From: an uncultured Alphaproteobacteria bacterium
Lineage (GTDB): Bacteria > Pseudomonadota > Alphaproteobacteria > CAAHEQ01 > UBA3637
Direction of reading: 5' to 3'
NCBI GenBank assembly: GCA_944393195.1
Contig: CALXZG010000008.1
Span: 1-51,657 of the forward strand
DNA: 51,657 bases
Part shown: in pieces, positions 1 through 10,016 of the stretch
How the letters are laid out: each line of letters starts with the position of its first letter
How positions within the stretch are numbered: the first letter of the stretch is position 1
Position numbers and translations under genes: made by a program
Notes under the pieces: model-generated
Database searches by the model: none
What the model saw: only the letters and a program-made list of their open reading frames with translations
What the model was told of the DNA's origin: nothing

Positions 1-78
1 AGTGGTCGTTCAACCGTATGGCAGAGTGGTGGTTGGGATTCTTCCGGAAACTCCGTCTATTTTATATGTGAAAAATAG
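1..78 (+). CDS. 3' end of a secreted or pilin-like protein (partial)
   Basis: An open frame enters from the left edge and ends at TAG 76-78 after 25 codons. The visible tail is rich in Ser, Gly and Trp and ends SVYFICEK. A Cys close to the C-terminus after a short aromatic strand also ends the adhesin at the other end of the window (TYFALCR). I infer a related extracellular protein. The hairpin at 134-160 lies 55 bases downstream and fits the end of a transcription unit. Too little is visible to name a family. Confidence 0.5.
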   Translation, partial: SGRSTVWQSGGWDSSGNSVYFICEK

Positions 79-133
79 CGGATGTATCAGACCTGATCGT
101 ATGTTATACAATCACTATCATCCCTAAAAACGA

Positions 134-167
134 TCGGGCAACGAATTCATCGTTGCCCGGTTGTTAT
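134..167 (+). terminator. Rho-independent terminator after the partial gene
   Basis: A perfect 10-bp stem (135-144 with 150-159, CGGGCAACGA) has a 5-base loop and is followed by TTGTTAT. The U-tract is imperfect, but the stem is strong and sits between the partial gene and the kinase gene. Confidence 0.65.
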
Positions 168-285
168 ATGTCGGAACAAGTAATCAACACCAATCAAACA
201 TAAGAACATGATGATAAATCAATCAAAAAGAATACTTGATTTTATATGGTTTTTCCTTTATCCTGTGCCACAAAGGAGAAAACAG

Positions 286-852
286 ATGACTTTTCGGATT
301 ATTACGCTTTCGGGGATGTTAGGCAGCGGCAAGTCGACCGTTGCGCGGTTGTTGGCGGAACGGTTGGGATATGAATACTATTCCACCGGAAATGCCCAGC
401 GGGAAATTGCCAAACGGCGGGGCGTGACAACATTAGAGTTAAATCAGATGGCGGAAACGGATCCGACAATTGATGCAGAAATAGACGGTGTATTTCAACA
501 ATTTGAATCGGTACCGAACAAAAACTTTGTGATTGATTCACGGCTGGCTTTCTTTTTTGTCCCCAGCTCTATCAAAATCAAGTTAAATGTTAACACACAG
601 GTAGCCGGTGAACGTATCTTTCATGACAAACTCCGGACAGGGGAAAAGGTCTATGCAACCGCGGATGAGGCAGTAGAGGCTCTGGTTTCCCGTCGTCGGT
701 TAGAGGTTGAACGCTTTAAGCGTGTTTATCATGTGGATATTGACAATGACGAAAACTTTGATTACGTCATTGATACGACAAATCGGACGCCGGCAGAGAT
801 CGTGGATAAAATTGTGGCCAAATTTCAGTTAGAGAAGTCCAAACAAAAATAA
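286..852 (+). CDS. Cytidylate kinase-like P-loop nucleotide kinase
   Basis: The 188-residue protein looks like the short, archaeal-type (d)CMP kinases, which phosphorylate CMP or dCMP with ATP in the cytosol. A P-loop GMLGSGKST lies at residues 10-18, followed by YSTGNAQREIA as the likely nucleotide-monophosphate region and an Arg-rich lid near residues 135-150. The frame stays open to an upstream ATG at 208. ATG 286 is chosen because AAGGAG (272-277) sits 8 bases before it. The 3' end overlaps the convergent symporter gene by 24 bases. The exact substrate (CMP, or another NMP) is inferred. Confidence 0.7.
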   Translation: MTFRIITLSGMLGSGKSTVARLLAERLGYEYYSTGNAQREIAKRRGVTTLELNQMAETDPTIDAEIDGVFQQFESVPNKNFVIDSRLAFFFVPSSIKIKLNVNTQVAGERIFHDKLRTGEKVYATADEAVEALVSRRRLEVERFKRVYHVDIDNDENFDYVIDTTNRTPAEIVDKIVAKFQLEKSKQK

Positions 853-2217
853 GACAATCAAAACAACCGGGGCCGTTATCCGCAGCGTAAAACGCAGATA
901 GCGTTTAAAAAAGTGGGATAAACGACCGCCGGAACCTTGCCCGATGTTGCGCGTAATAACGGTTGAAACTTTCCACCCCATAAAGAAGCAACAAATCAAT
1001 GTCACGAGCGGCATGGTGTAAGACCCTGTGACTTTATCCATCAGGGTAAATAAATCTTGTCCGGCGACTTGCAACGGCAGGGTTTGTGTCAAAGAAGCCA
1101 GCAAAATCATCATACCGACCACATTGGCTATCCCCATTGTAACGGTTGCGCGGGTACGGGATATTGCGAGTTTATCCATCATCATACTGACGGCGGCTTC
1201 GTAAATGGAAATCAAGGATGTCAATGCGGCTAAAAACAGCAGGATAAAGAACAAAAGCATCAGGAACGTGCCACCCAACATTTGGGAGAAAATAAGCGGA
1301 AGGCTGACAAAACTAAGGCTCGGGCCTTGACCGGGTTCCAGACCGAAGGCAAAAACGGCAGGCAAGACTATCAGGCCGGCAAGAAAGGCAACCAGCGTAT
1401 CCAATCCGGCTATCCACTTTGCGGCACCTTTCAGGTCGGTATGTTGTGTCAGGTAGGAACCGTATGTAAAAATAACGCCTATACCGAGAGAGAGGGAATA
1501 AAGGGCTTGTCCCAAAGCGGCCAGCATAACGTCGGCAAAGACAGAAAATTGAAAACCGTTCGGGGTAAAGCCAGCGCGCGACCAATCCGGTGTTAAGAAA
1601 AAGAGAATTCCTTTACCGGCGCCGGGCAGGAAGAGCATCCAAACAACCATAAACAGCAGCAAAACAAACAGGATAGGCATTAAAAGGAAGGAAGCCTTTT
1701 CAATACCTTTTTTGATACCCTTAATCAGGATGGCAACCGCGGTAACGATACAGACACATCCCCAAAACAGTTGCGTTCCGAAAGAGCCCGTCAAGCGAGC
1801 AAACAAGTTTTCATCAATCGGATGATGGGACAAACCCAGCCAGAGCAATGCACCTTCGGCCACATAAGCTGCCGTCCAGCCGATAACGACGGTATAAACA
1901 CTGCTGACAAAAAAGGCGTTTAGGAGAGCAAGCCAACCACCGAAGATTCCCCATGCGGGAGAGGCTTTTTTACCGTTTTGAGCGGCGACGATTTGGAAGC
2001 CGTCAATTAAGTTGGTTTGCGCCGACCGACCAAAGGCCAACTTAGAAACAAGAAGAAAGTAGCCCAAGCCGATAACCGACACAAGGTAGAGAATTAAAAA
2101 GACACCGCCGCCGTACTGACCCGCCAGATAGGGAAACCGCCAAATATTACCGAGACCGATAGCCGAACCGGCCGTAGCCAAAATAAATCCCAATCGTGAA
2201 CCCCAATGCGCCCTCAT
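829..2217 (-). CDS. Sodium-dependent transporter of the NSS (SNF) family
   Basis: This is a 462-residue polytopic membrane protein of the neurotransmitter:sodium symporter family (LeuT fold), which couples Na+ entry to uptake of amino acids or related solutes. The N-terminus carries the family signature of TM1 (GSAIGLGNIWRFPY) followed by GGGVFLILYL. About a dozen hydrophobic segments follow and the length is normal for bacterial members. ATG 2217 is preferred over 2235 because AAAGG lies 6 bases upstream of it. It follows the HAD gene by 10 bases, so the two are probably cotranscribed. The substrate cannot be read from sequence. Confidence 0.88.
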   Translation of the reverse strand: MRAHWGSRLGFILATAGSAIGLGNIWRFPYLAGQYGGGVFLILYLVSVIGLGYFLLVSKLAFGRSAQTNLIDGFQIVAAQNGKKASPAWGIFGGWLALLNAFFVSSVYTVVIGWTAAYVAEGALLWLGLSHHPIDENLFARLTGSFGTQLFWGCVCIVTAVAILIKGIKKGIEKASFLLMPILFVLLLFMVVWMLFLPGAGKGILFFLTPDWSRAGFTPNGFQFSVFADVMLAALGQALYSLSLGIGVIFTYGSYLTQHTDLKGAAKWIAGLDTLVAFLAGLIVLPAVFAFGLEPGQGPSLSFVSLPLIFSQMLGGTFLMLLFFILLFLAALTSLISIYEAAVSMMMDKLAISRTRATVTMGIANVVGMMILLASLTQTLPLQVAGQDLFTLMDKVTGSYTMPLVTLICCFFMGWKVSTVITRNIGQGSGGRLSHFFKRYLRFTLRITAPVVLIVLFLFGLL

Positions 2218-2227
2218 ATCAAACCTT

Positions 2228-2854
2228 TCATACACAATATTGTTTTAAAAATGTCCACACACCGGCCAAATCGGAAACGCGGGCATTATAGGGAAACGGC
2301 ATTGTCCCCTCCCCCGGTCGGACAAACAGGCCGAAAGCCCCTATCCTATCGGCGAATTGCATATCGGATTCCCCGTCGCCAATCATTAAGATATTCGTGG
2401 GACGACCGTCGGCAAAAATTTGATCGGCAAAAGCCTGACTGGGCTTGGCAATTTTTGTTTCATCCGTGCCGACGACTTTTTCAAAATAAGGCCACAAGGC
2501 GAATCGGTCACATTCCGGCAGTAATAGTTTTTTGTTTTTATTACTGACAACCCATTGCGGAATACCGCTGGATTGTACCCAACGCAAAACGTCAACCGTT
2601 TCCGGAAACAGTTCCAATTTATCGGTATGTGCCGCATATCGGGACAGGTAATAAGGAATGGCTTCATCCATGTTATGGGGAAAGTGTTCCTGCCAATACC
2701 GACCGCGATGTGTTCCCATCACGTCAATCACATCCTGTTGGGTTATCGGTGGCAGATGCGCCCAAAGGACAACATCTTCCAAAGCAGCCCGAACAACCGG
2801 CATACTGTTAATTAAGGTATTATCCCAATCCCATAGAATAAGGTCCGGTTTCAT
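2228..2854 (-). CDS. HAD-superfamily hydrolase, phosphoglycolate phosphatase-like
   Basis: The 208-residue protein has the HAD phosphatase motifs in order: DWDNT at residues 9-13 (nucleophile D9, acid/base D11), a Ser in WVVSNKN near 104, Lys in AKPSQ, and GDGESD as the Mg2+-binding motif IV. The alpha-helical cap between motifs I and II resembles Gph and beta-phosphoglucomutase relatives. Its ATG overlaps the TGA of the upstream hypothetical gene, and the symporter follows 10 bases downstream, giving a three-gene operon. A phosphate ester of a small metabolite is the likely substrate, but which one is unknown. Confidence 0.8.
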   Translation of the reverse strand: MKPDLILWDWDNTLINSMPVVRAALEDVVLWAHLPPITQQDVIDVMGTHRGRYWQEHFPHNMDEAIPYYLSRYAAHTDKLELFPETVDVLRWVQSSGIPQWVVSNKNKKLLLPECDRFALWPYFEKVVGTDETKIAKPSQAFADQIFADGRPTNILMIGDGESDMQFADRIGAFGLFVRPGEGTMPFPYNARVSDLAGVWTFLKQYCV

Positions 2855-3612
2855 CGGCTTTTTCCTCGGTTTAAATAATTGGTACGGGCCAATTGAAGCA
2901 TCATTTCTTCCTGTTGGCGTTGTTGTTGACGTTGCCGTTCATCGGCTTCACGTTGACGATCATAATCGTACAGCAAAGCCCGCATATTTTTCAGCAAGTC
3001 ATTATCTTGCGGTTGGTGTTCGAATTGATCCAAAAAGGCCTCAACCTGTTTAGGATTTTGCAGAATATTTTTCAACATTTCCTGTTCGGAACGATCCAAA
3101 ACCTGAAACAAATTCATCAACAGCGTTTTGGTTTGTGACCGGATAAAGGGAAGATCTTCGCCGGCCAAAATTTCTTTAAATTCTTTAAATTCGGGTGCTT
3201 CTTCCTTTTCCTGTAAAGCCATCCAGGCTTTTAAAATATCGTCGGAAAAATGGGGCTTACCGGTTGCGGGTTGAGACAAAACGATTTGCATACCCGTGCG
3301 AGAAACCAAATCAACAAACATACGTTGAAAATTATCGTCTAATTTCACAAAAGCAGCCTGTGTCTCACGAACGGACTCAATCCCGATATAGGATTCAATC
3401 AGGCTGATTCCCAAGGGTTGAACGGCGCGTCCGACCCCGCGACAGGCGGCGCAGCGGCGAATTTTCTTTTCGGGACTTACCCCCAGATACGTTTCAAAAC
3501 GCTGACAATAAAAAGGCAGCGTATTCGGCAGAAATGTCCGCAGTACCAAAAATGGACAATCCAGCGGACATTCCAAAATATGAACCGATAAGTTTTCCGG
3601 ACGAGTTGTCAT
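2851..3612 (-). CDS. Hypothetical cytosolic protein with Cys pairs and Gln-rich tail
   Basis: I do not recognise this 253-residue protein. The N-terminal third has Cys pairs (ECPLDCPF near 14-18 and RRCAACRG near 53-56) that could bind a metal. The middle is helical and charged. The last 50 residues are a Gln/Arg/Glu-rich probable coiled coil ending before NYLNRGKSR. There is no signal peptide or membrane segment. It is the first gene of the operon and overlaps the HAD phosphatase by 4 bases (ATGA), so the two are translationally coupled and may act together. Confidence 0.7.
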   Translation of the reverse strand: MTTRPENLSVHILECPLDCPFLVLRTFLPNTLPFYCQRFETYLGVSPEKKIRRCAACRGVGRAVQPLGISLIESYIGIESVRETQAAFVKLDDNFQRMFVDLVSRTGMQIVLSQPATGKPHFSDDILKAWMALQEKEEAPEFKEFKEILAGEDLPFIRSQTKTLLMNLFQVLDRSEQEMLKNILQNPKQVEAFLDQFEHQPQDNDLLKNMRALLYDYDRQREADERQRQQQRQQEEMMLQLARTNYLNRGKSR

Positions 3613-3654
3613 AGGTCAAGCATAGCCGGATTCAGCCGTAAATGCAAGACTTTT

Positions 3655-4134
3655 TTATGCAGTCCGATCACGACCGGCAGAGCGATCCCGATTTGATTTT
3701 GTGTGAGCGGTTACTTTTCGGGACGAAAGAGCTTTTCGTTCGGCTTCACGCCGGCCGGAGGCTTCGGACAAATAAGCGACACCTTCTTCCCAACCGGATA
3801 ATTGCGCAAAAAACAAAGCATCCCGATATCCGCCGATACAATAATCAATATCGGCATCGTGTTCAACCAACTCTTTTAAGACATCCATATTATGTCCCCT
3901 ATCCGCACAGGCAATTAACGGTGACATACCCCGCCAATTTGCCAAATCCACGGTTGCGCCTTTCGCAATCAATTTACGGGTTGCATTCGGAACATGTGGT
4001 TGTTCGGCCGCCCGAAACAACAGCGGGTCACCGTTAATCGCATAATCCGGATTAAACCGCCCATCCATTAATGCGCAGGCACGGGCATCGTCATTTTTTT
4101 CCAACGCCATAGCTATTTCATTTTCAATCGACAT
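3655..4134 (-). CDS. Small ankyrin-repeat protein, cytosolic
   Basis: The 159-residue protein has about three ankyrin-like units: DPLLFRAAEQ...LIAKGATVD, MSPLIACADRGHN...LVEHDADID, and a degenerate third. Each has the helix-turn-helix plus hydrophobic loop expected of the fold. The C-terminal 35 residues are Arg/Ser/Lys-rich and probably disordered. No signal peptide is seen. A consensus promoter (4169-4197) precedes it. It probably mediates protein-protein contact. The partner is unknown. Confidence 0.72.
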   Translation of the reverse strand: MSIENEIAMALEKNDDARACALMDGRFNPDYAINGDPLLFRAAEQPHVPNATRKLIAKGATVDLANWRGMSPLIACADRGHNMDVLKELVEHDADIDYCIGGYRDALFFAQLSGWEEGVAYLSEASGRREAERKALSSRKVTAHTKSNRDRSAGRDRTA

Positions 4135-4168
4135 ATTTTCTCCTTATATCAAAAAAAGTAATAGGATT

Positions 4169-4197
4169 AGAATAACACGTTACCCATATTTTGTCAA
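4169..4197 (-). promoter_or_regulatory. Sigma70-type promoter of the small ankyrin gene
   Basis: On the minus strand, TTGACA (4197-4192) is followed after 17 bases by TATTCT (4174-4169). The start codon at 4134 lies about 28 bases past the expected transcript start. Confidence 0.65.
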
Positions 4198-4305
4198 GTT
4201 ATTTTATTATTTCCCCAAACCAGAACCGTTTTCAAAAAAACGTAAAAAATATAGAAACCGCTATGACAAGAAGGAAAAGAGATTTAGCCGAAAAAAATAA
4301 CGGCA

Positions 4306-4333
4306 TAAAAAAAGCAAGCCCAAAGGCTTGCTT
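4306..4333 (-). terminator. Terminator of rpsD
   Basis: A 9-bp stem AAGCAAGCC/GGCTTGCTT (4312-4320 with 4325-4333) has a 4-base loop. Read on the minus strand it is followed by a run of U from the A-run at 4306-4313. It lies 20 bases after the rpsD stop. Confidence 0.85.
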
Positions 4334-4352
4334 TTCCAATCCGCCCCGTTGA

Positions 4353-4967
4353 TTAACGGGAGTAGAATTCGATAACCAGATTCGGTTCCATTTGCGTCGC
4401 ATACGGAATATCGGCCAATTTCGGAACACGGATGAATTTACCCTTGAAAGCTTTGGTATCAACTTCCATGTAATCCGGAATTTCACGTTCCGTAGAAGCA
4501 GCTGCATCAATCACCATCGCCATTTCTTTGGCTTTGGTACGGACTTCGATTTCGTCGCCGACCTTAACCAAATAAGACGGGATGTTTACCTTTTTACCAT
4601 TGACCAAGACGTGGCCATGGCTGACAAATTGACGCGCAGCGAAAACGGACGGAACAAATTTCATCCGATAAACAATCGCATCCAAACGGCATTCCAAGAT
4701 ACCGACCAAGTTTTCCGAACTATCGCCTTTACGACGAATGGCTTCGGCATAGTATTTGCGCAATTGTTTTTCGGAAACGTTCCCGTAAACGCCTTTCAAT
4801 TTTTGTTTAGCCGCTAACTGCAAACCGTAATCCGTCGGCTTTTTACGGTTGGCACCGTGTTGCCCCGGACCATAATTTCTTTTGTTAACAGGGCTTTTAG
4901 CTTTGCCCCACAGGTTAACGCCCAAACGGCGATCAATTTTAAATTTAGAACTGAGTCTTTTCGACAT
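4353..4967 (-). CDS. rpsD: 30S ribosomal protein S4
   Basis: The 204-residue protein matches S4 over its whole length. It starts [16 protein letters not shown] and has NYGPGQHG, the EKQLRKYY region, the S4 RNA-binding domain ([28 protein letters not shown]) and the usual C-terminal EFYSR. S4 nucleates 30S assembly on the 5' domain of 16S rRNA. Here the gene stands alone rather than in the alpha operon, as is common in alphaproteobacteria. It has its own promoter, a roughly 90-base leader with hairpins and its own terminator. Confidence 0.98.
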   Translation of the reverse strand: MSKRLSSKFKIDRRLGVNLWGKAKSPVNKRNYGPGQHGANRKKPTDYGLQLAAKQKLKGVYGNVSEKQLRKYYAEAIRRKGDSSENLVGILECRLDAIVYRMKFVPSVFAARQFVSHGHVLVNGKKVNIPSYLVKVGDEIEVRTKAKEMAMVIDAAASTEREIPDYMEVDTKAFKGKFIRVPKLADIPYATQMEPNLVIEFYSR

Positions 4968-5059
4968 GTTTTACCTTTCTTTGTTGTCCCCGATAGTCTT
5001 TATCCATTTGATAAAGCGTGGCTTTTGGCCCATTCCAACCGCCCGCATTCTCAGGGAAT
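4968..5059 (-). promoter_or_regulatory. Structured 5' leader of rpsD, possible autoregulatory element
   Basis: The transcript leader from about 5059 to the start codon holds two hairpins: GCATTC/GAATGC with a 5-base loop near its start, and CTTTATC/GATAAAG with a 5-base loop nearer the start codon. S4 represses its own mRNA in several bacteria through leader structure. Whether this leader binds S4 is inference. No match to a known S4 leader is claimed. Confidence 0.35.
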
Positions 5060-5065
5060 GCAAGT

Positions 5066-5094
5066 ACTATACAGACTTTCAATGCAAAAGTCAA
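5066..5094 (-). promoter_or_regulatory. Sigma70-type promoter of rpsD
   Basis: On the minus strand, TTGACT (5094-5089), a 17-base spacer and TATAGT (5071-5066) give a near-consensus promoter about 98 bases upstream of the rpsD ATG. Confidence 0.75.
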
Positions 5095-5119
5095 GTCTTT
5101 TTCGCAACGCCGATATGAT

Positions 5120-6040
5120 TTACCGCCCACCGTTTCGTGATAAAAAGCCGAATAATGAAAAACCGGTTTCTTTTGGGGTGAGTTTAGCAATTGTATCCGG
5201 ATTTGCCGGATCGCGCCCCTGTAACGGTGATCCGTCAAGTTCCGTATAATCGCTTTGATACACATCCAAAGGTGTTTTCCCATTACGCTTTTCCGATACA
5301 TCCGCTCCATGGGAAATCAATAGGTTAATCATTTTATTGTCACGCAGTTCAGCCATTTTATGTAATGGTGTATTTCCTTCCCCTTCATACCATTGCCCCG
5401 GTTTATCCGATACAACCTCTCGGGCAGTTGTGATGTTGGGGTTGGCACCCGCTTTCAACAACGCTTCTATTTCACGCGCCTGAACGGACACATCACGTCC
5501 TTCTCGTTTGAAACGAGAATAGTTATTAATTGCTTTGGCCAACGGCGAATCCGGACCGGCTCCCGTACCAATTCTTCCGATATCGGGATTAACCCCCGCC
5601 GCCAAACATTTTTCAATCAAACCCATGTCATTATTGATAACACCATACCCCAGCGGTGTTTGATAACCACCTGTGCCCGCTATATAAATATGGTCTTTTA
5701 ATGTCGGATTCTTTAACGCTTCATCCAATGATGTCACGGGCTCCGTCCGCCAACCATTTCCGACCGGAACACGCGTTACCCATTCATTTCCTTCGGCGGT
5801 ATTAAAACGTTCCTGATGTTGTTCGGCATACAGCGTATCAGCCATTTGTTGAAATTCGTCCGACGTTACCGAACGACCATCCGGTAACCGTAATTCCTTT
5901 CGTCCCCCTTGTTCTGTTTGCGTCGTTTGTGCCTGATTTGAAAGTGGGACGGATTCTTGTTCCTGAGCCTGCCCCTGCATCGGAGCACTTAAAGCCAGAC
6001 CAACCGAGGCAATACGTAAAGCTTTTTTTAAATTTCCCAT
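5120..6040 (-). CDS. Exported ankyrin-repeat protein
   Basis: The 306-residue protein starts with a signal peptide (GNLKKALRIASVGLALSAPMQGQAQ, cleavage probably after AQA). A Gln/Thr-rich linker follows. Ankyrin units appear from about residue 125 (QTPLGYGVINNDMGLIEKCLAAGVNPD, then IEALLKAGANPN, and NTPLHKMAELRDNKMINLLISHGADV with the classic TPLH). ATG 6040 is chosen over 6046 because GGAGG lies 7 bases before it and only 1 base before the other. It is predicted periplasmic or secreted. Exported ankyrin proteins of host-associated bacteria are often effectors, but nothing here shows a target. Confidence 0.8.
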   Translation of the reverse strand: MGNLKKALRIASVGLALSAPMQGQAQEQESVPLSNQAQTTQTEQGGRKELRLPDGRSVTSDEFQQMADTLYAEQHQERFNTAEGNEWVTRVPVGNGWRTEPVTSLDEALKNPTLKDHIYIAGTGGYQTPLGYGVINNDMGLIEKCLAAGVNPDIGRIGTGAGPDSPLAKAINNYSRFKREGRDVSVQAREIEALLKAGANPNITTAREVVSDKPGQWYEGEGNTPLHKMAELRDNKMINLLISHGADVSEKRNGKTPLDVYQSDYTELDGSPLQGRDPANPDTIAKLTPKETGFSLFGFLSRNGGR

Positions 6041-6063
6041 ATCCATACCTCCCTCAATGGATT

Positions 6064-6092
6064 TATTATATCATAAAACAAAAATGATGTCT
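6064..6092 (-). promoter_or_regulatory. Sigma70-type promoter of the exported ankyrin gene
   Basis: On the minus strand, TAGACA (6092-6087), 17 bases, then the perfect TATAAT (6069-6064). The expected start is about 20 bases before the gene's ATG. Confidence 0.7.
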
Positions 6093-6106
6093 ATCAATAA
6101 AAAGAT

Positions 6107-6135
6107 GTTGCAAACCGATTGAACATCTGATACGA
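6107..6135 (+). promoter_or_regulatory. Promoter of the 6S-like RNA
   Basis: TTGCAA (6107-6112), a 17-base spacer and TACGAT (6130-6135) point rightward to a start near 6142. It lies back to back with the ankyrin promoter. Confidence 0.55.
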
Positions 6136-6141
6136 TGGTAT

Positions 6142-6325
6142 GCGGATACGGGAAACTGTATCCTGAGTGCCTGAAACGGTGCAAGAGAGCCTTCACAAGC
6201 TCAACAGTGTGGGGTAGACGGAACACCCTACCCGAAATGGTGTGTTTTCTTTTTCCGAGAAATACCCATCATTTATGTATCCCGCGAACCGAAAGGTCGG
6301 GGAGCCTGCGGTGTATGTCCAAGGA
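6142..6325 (+). ncRNA. ssrS: Candidate 6S RNA
   Basis: No credible protein is encoded here, yet there is a promoter before it and a terminator after it. About 184 bases from the predicted start, the RNA contains landmarks resembling 6S RNA: CCTGAG near the 5' side, and on the 3' side GAACC-gaaa-GGTC followed by GAGCCTGCGGTGTAT, which parallels the E. coli GAACC...ACAGCCUGCGGCGGCAU segment. GGATAC near the 5' end can pair with GTATGTCC near 6312. 6S RNA binds sigma70-RNA polymerase holoenzyme. Exact ends are uncertain. The transcript may run on to the terminator near 6427. Confidence 0.5.
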
Positions 6326-6430
6326 TTGCGCTTTCGGTATCGACGGCGCAATCCGAAAGACCGTGGGGATCATAACACACTGTTTGATTTGTGAACTCTC
6401 CGACCACCTGTTTCATCGGGTGGTTTTAAC
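6317..6430 (+). terminator. Structured 3' region and terminator after the 6S-like RNA
   Basis: A 9-bp hairpin GGATTGCGC/GCGCAATCC (near 6320-6353) is followed by a 6-bp stem ACCACC/GGTGGT (6403-6408 with 6419-6424) running into TTTT. The second is the likely terminator. The first could be the 3' end of a longer precursor. Confidence 0.55.
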
Positions 6431-6449
6431 ATAAATGACGGAGCGCAAC

Positions 6450-6602
6450 ATGGGTGTTGACTTAGCGTATCAATACGAAATAGCGGATATTATCCGACGA
6501 TATACGGCAACAAACGACCGTAATATTTTAACAGAATGCTCCCGCGAAATGTTGGTGGGGATTATCATAACCCTCATACAACAATACGGAGATCGAAAAT
6601 GA
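6450..6602 (+). CDS. Small hypothetical protein, 50 aa
   Basis: A short frame starts at ATG 6450 with GGAG (6440-6443) 6 bases upstream and ends in TGA 6600-6602. It overlaps the ATG of the next glycosyltransferase (ATGA at 6599-6602), the same coupling used between the two glycosyltransferases that follow. The protein (MGVDLAYQYEIADII...) looks helical, with an amphipathic middle, a short hydrophobic stretch (LVGIIITLIQQY) and no Cys pair. Ribosome site and coupling argue for a real gene at the head of the operon. Function unknown. Confidence 0.55.
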   Translation: MGVDLAYQYEIADIIRRYTATNDRNILTECSREMLVGIIITLIQQYGDRK

Positions 6603-7354
6603 TGAAGTTATCTTTGTATATGATTACCTATAATGAAGAAAAGCGTTTGGAAAAAACGTTAGCGGCGGCAACACAGGTCGCGGATGAAATTGTCATTGTG
6701 GATAGCGGATCAACAGATAAAACGATTGCAATTGCCCAAAGTTATGGCGCCCGAATCTATCATCGGCGGTGGACAAGTTTTGCCGACCAAAAACATTTTG
6801 CCCAAAACAAGTGTCGGTATCATTGGGTATTATCATTGGATGCGGATGAGGTCTTATCGCCGGAACTCATTACGGAAATTCAAGAGCTGAAAAAGAAAAA
6901 GCCGGATTTTCATGCCTATAATTTGCGGATTGCCAGCATGTATCCCGGGATGCGGTTTCGGCGGGGAACATACACGTATTGCATTATCCGTTTATATGAC
7001 AGACGGTTTGCCACAATGCGGGCCGATTTATTGACCGAAGACCGAATCGCGCCGCTTCATCCAATGGTTATCGGAATATTGCGCGCTCCGGTTTTACATT
7101 ACTCTTTATTAAACCTGACACAACATGTGGATAAGATCAATCGATTTACGGATGATGTTCAGGCAACGGTTCAAAAATACGGAAAAAAGTATTCCATTGT
7201 ACGATTAGTCGGTGAATTACCGTTACAATTTATTCGATATTATGTGATACGGCGTTTTTTCATTCACGGGGTATGGGGATTTATTGCGGCCGTCAATATT
7301 GCCTATTCCCGTTTTTTAAAAATAGCAAAAGCCATTGAAAAGGAAAGATTATGA
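6599..7354 (+). CDS. Glycosyltransferase family 2, WaaE/KdtX-like
   Basis: The 251-residue protein resembles the WaaE/KdtX branch of GT2 enzymes that add a glucose-type sugar to the lipopolysaccharide core. It opens with SLYMITYNEE, then IVIVDSGSTD (about 31-40, nucleotide-sugar binding) and the DAD metal motif at 81-83. The C-terminal part is basic and amphipathic, and probably membrane-associated. ATG 6599 has GGAG 7 bases upstream. Its end overlaps the next glycosyltransferase by 4 bases. Core LPS synthesis at the inner face of the membrane is the likely role. Donor and acceptor are inferred. Confidence 0.8.
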   Translation: MMKLSLYMITYNEEKRLEKTLAAATQVADEIVIVDSGSTDKTIAIAQSYGARIYHRRWTSFADQKHFAQNKCRYHWVLSLDADEVLSPELITEIQELKKKKPDFHAYNLRIASMYPGMRFRRGTYTYCIIRLYDRRFATMRADLLTEDRIAPLHPMVIGILRAPVLHYSLLNLTQHVDKINRFTDDVQATVQKYGKKYSIVRLVGELPLQFIRYYVIRRFFIHGVWGFIAAVNIAYSRFLKIAKAIEKERL

Positions 7355-8321
7355 AGCCTGAATTAATCTCCGTTATTATTCCGGTTTATAATGCCGAGAA
7401 GTATATCGGCGATTGTCTGGAATCGGTTTTAGCACAAACATATCCGCATTTTGAAGTTATTTGTATTGATGATGGTTCGACCGACATTAGCGGTCGGATA
7501 TTGGACGAATATACGAAACGGGATATGCGGGTTCGGGTTTATCATCAGGAAAACAAAGGATTACCCGAAACACGCAACATTGGCGTTAGTCAAGCACGCG
7601 GGCAGTATATCTGTTTCGTGGATGCCGATGATCGACTACATCCGCAGTTTTTGGAGATGATGCGGAAAGCGGCGGTCATTTCCCATGCCGATATTGTCGG
7701 GTGTGATTTTATGAAAATAGCCGATGAAGACAGATTCAACGGATATGAAAAACAGACTTTTCAAAAGCTACGAATTTGTGACGAGGCGTTAAGATACAAA
7801 CAACATCATTGTCATTTTATGGTTTGCGGTAAGTTATATCAACAACATGTTTTAAAGCGAGTCAACTTTCATCCGGAAATTCAATACGGGGAGGACGTTC
7901 TTCATTCGTGGCAGGCATATGCCGTCATTTCCCAAATAGCTTATTTAACAAATCAACTATACCTATGGCGGCAATCAACGGTCAGCATGACACGGTGCCC
8001 GATGAACGAGCGCTTGATAGAAGACCATATTCGTATGTACACGATATTAACCGATTTCTTTTTAAAGCGAGACATCAAAAAAAGTTTATACCGCTCCATT
8101 CAGCGTAAATTAAACAAACGGTTATTAGATACCCTTATCCGATATCCGTATGAAAAAGGGGATGATCAAGTCGTCGATTGGTGGAAAAAGCATTGGTCGA
8201 TATTAGAGGGGTTAATTGTACAGAAACAATTTAACCCGGCAATGTTATCATGGCGATACCGAATGTTATTATTAATCTGGCGACGGCGATGGTTTAGAGG
8301 CGTTCCGTTATTTTTTCCAAG

Positions 8322-9970
<1,649 letters not shown>

Positions 9971-10016
9971 AATGGTCAATTTGGTTTCTTATAGCAGATA
10001 AAGGACAAAAATTCAA

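Noticed and set aside
6135-6434. Frame of 99 codons over the 6S-like RNA
   Set aside because: It has no ribosome site. The region is better explained by RNA structure, a promoter and a terminator.
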